Source: Candidatus Saccharimonadota bacterium (GTDB taxonomy: Bacteria; Patescibacteriota; Saccharimonadia; Saccharimonadales; Saccharimonadaceae). From it: DNA of 6,724 nt. The notes under the pieces were generated by a model. It was not told the DNA's origin. It ran no database searches and was given only the letters and a program-made list of their open reading frames with translations. Of this stretch, positions 5,515 to 6,724 are shown one piece after another (the stretch's first letter is position 1; every line of letters starts with the position of its first letter). The stretch covers positions 1-6,724 of the forward strand of contig JAUNAO010000029.1 in NCBI GenBank assembly GCA_030527565.1. Direction: 5' to 3'. Position numbers and translations under genes: made by a program.

Positions 5515-6708
5515 ATGACAAACAATACCAAAATCTTTTTAGTTTTAAATTCGGGATCGAGTTCGGAGAAGTTTTCGCTGTATGAGGGGGAAGATGAGAT
5601 TTGTTCGCTGTATTTTGAGGGGATCGAAGAGGGGGGAGTAAAGAAGTTTATTTGTACGATCACGCGGGCGGATGGCTCAGAGGAGCGGGTTGATAAGACT
5701 TGGGATAGTTTAGATGTTGCATTTAAAGAGGCGAAGGCGATTTTTGAGAAGGAGGGGTATATCAATGAGGCGCATCCGCTTGATGGGATTCTTGTTCGGG
5801 TAGTTGCGGCGGGGCGGTATTTCTCGGAAAATCATATTGTCGATGGGAAGACTCTAGAAGAGCTTGAGAAGGTTAAGGTAACGAATCCATTGCACGTTCC
5901 GGGGACGGAGCGGGGGATTAAGAATGCACAGGAGACGTTTAAAGGGGTGCCGATTATGGTGATGTCGGATTCGGAGGCTTTGACGCGGGATTCGCGGCGG
6001 GATACTTTGTATGCGTTGCCGGCTGAGGTCGTCGAAGAGTTTGATCTTGGGCGTTGGGGGGCGCATGGGGCGAGTTATGGATATATGATGGGGAGGATTC
6101 CGGAACTTGGGCTGCTTAAGAAGCGGATGGTAGTTTGTCATCTTGGGTCGGGGTGTTCGGTGACGGCGCTAGTTGATGGAGAGCCGGCATATACTTCGAT
6201 GGGCGAGACGCCGCTTGAGGGGTTGATGTCGTCGACGCGAACGGGGACGATTGACCCGACGATTGGGGCGCTTCTCGGGGAGAAATTTGGCGCGGCGGAA
6301 GCGGTGAAGATTATGAATAAGCAATCTGGGCTGCAGGCTCTGGCGGGGTCGAATGATATGCGCGAGATTATTGCGGGGGCGGAAGAGGGGCGTGCGGACT
6401 CGGCGGAGGCTTATAATATGTTTGTTGATGGGGTTGCGGGGAAGATTGGTGAATTTGCGGCGAAGATGGGCGGGATTGATGCGATTGTGTTTACGGCGAC
6501 GATTGGGGAGCGTTCGATTCCGATCCGAGGGTCGGTGATCCGGAAGCTGGAATTTATGGGTTTTAAGATTAAAGATGATGTGAAACTTGATAAGTCGCTT
6601 GGGTATGCGAATGCGGCGGCTGAGGGTTCGAAGCCAATTTATATTATTCCTACGAATGAGGCGGCGTATATGATCAAGAAGGCGGGGGAGCTCATCGACG
6701 AGCAATAA
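5515..6708 (+). CDS. ackA: Acetate kinase, divergent member of the acetate/propionate kinase family
   Basis: A cytosolic enzyme that interconverts acetyl phosphate plus ADP and acetate plus ATP, the last ATP-yielding step of acetate fermentation. The 397 residues match the family's usual length of about 400. All catalytic residues known from Methanosarcina acetate kinase have counterparts: N12 (NSGSSS), R95, H127, D152, H184, H209, R242 and E382 (PTNEA). The TSMGETPLEGLMSSTRTGTIDP block (228-248) is clear. Second-shell motifs are altered: HRVVHGG reads VRVVAAG (94-100), PLHNP reads PLHVP, FDTAFH reads SDSEAL (151-156), HGTSH reads HGASY (184-188), CHLGNG reads CHLGSG and TAGIGEN reads TATIGER (327-333). 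It is therefore probably an active kinase of a divergent branch, and acyl preference cannot be read from sequence alone. No phosphotransacetylase gene is visible, but the window ends 16 bases after the stop. Confidence 0.92.
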   Translation: MTNNTKIFLVLNSGSSSEKFSLYEGEDEICSLYFEGIEEGGVKKFICTITRADGSEERVDKTWDSLDVAFKEAKAIFEKEGYINEAHPLDGILVRVVAAGRYFSENHIVDGKTLEELEKVKVTNPLHVPGTERGIKNAQETFKGVPIMVMSDSEALTRDSRRDTLYALPAEVVEEFDLGRWGAHGASYGYMMGRIPELGLLKKRMVVCHLGSGCSVTALVDGEPAYTSMGETPLEGLMSSTRTGTIDPTIGALLGEKFGAAEAVKIMNKQSGLQALAGSNDMREIIAGAEEGRADSAEAYNMFVDGVAGKIGEFAAKMGGIDAIVFTATIGERSIPIRGSVIRKLEFMGFKIKDDVKLDKSLGYANAAAEGSKPIYIIPTNEAAYMIKKAGELIDEQ

Positions 6709-6724
6709 GTCGGATGGCTTGGCG

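Noticed and set aside
6169..6705. 178-codon open frame antisense to ackA
   Set aside because: Arg-, Pro- and Asn-rich translation, typical of the complement of a G-rich gene; ackA in the other strand has clear conserved motifs.

Overview
The window holds four protein genes of ordinary bacterial type, a 450-base non-coding gap with several structured elements, and a compact divergent promoter region. Base composition is moderate in GC. The plus-strand genes are strongly G- and T-biased (many GGG, GCG, GAT, TTG and ATT codons). Tryptophan is encoded by TGG and the stops seen are TAA and TAG, which fits the standard code. Short untranslated leaders, a probable leaderless gene and repeated extended -10 promoters (TGnTATAAT) would suit a small-genome bacterium of the Patescibacteria/CPR type, perhaps Saccharibacteria. 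This is inference from style, with no rRNA or phylogenetic marker analysed, and I hold it at about 40 to 50 percent.

Left to right: a Fic-domain AMP-transferase-type protein with a C-terminal winged-helix-like region (58-1116, +) is driven by a -10 that places transcription start on its own ATG. Three TGGCGC repeats lie directly upstream. A 210-base gap carries the uvrA promoter. uvrA (1327-4206, +) is complete, with both ATPase modules and all zinc modules.

The region 4207-4655 has no recognisable protein gene. It contains a doubtful 25-codon cationic ORF behind a strong Shine-Dalgarno sequence, a perfect 12-bp AT-rich hairpin, a GC-rich block that folds into several hairpins (candidate structured RNA, unidentified), and a clear terminator for the minus-strand gene to its right.

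That minus-strand gene (4656-5360) encodes an unrecognised three-helix membrane protein with a cytosolic cysteine cluster. It is divergently transcribed from ackA (5515-6708, +), a full-length but divergent acetate kinase. Their promoters lie within about 70 bases of each other. The genes do not form one pathway: uvrA is DNA repair, ackA is substrate-level phosphorylation, and the Fic protein is probably a regulatory or stress modifier. Each appears to be its own transcription unit. The parts most worth a second look are the 4207-4655 gap, the membrane protein, the Fic promoter and the divergence of AckA.
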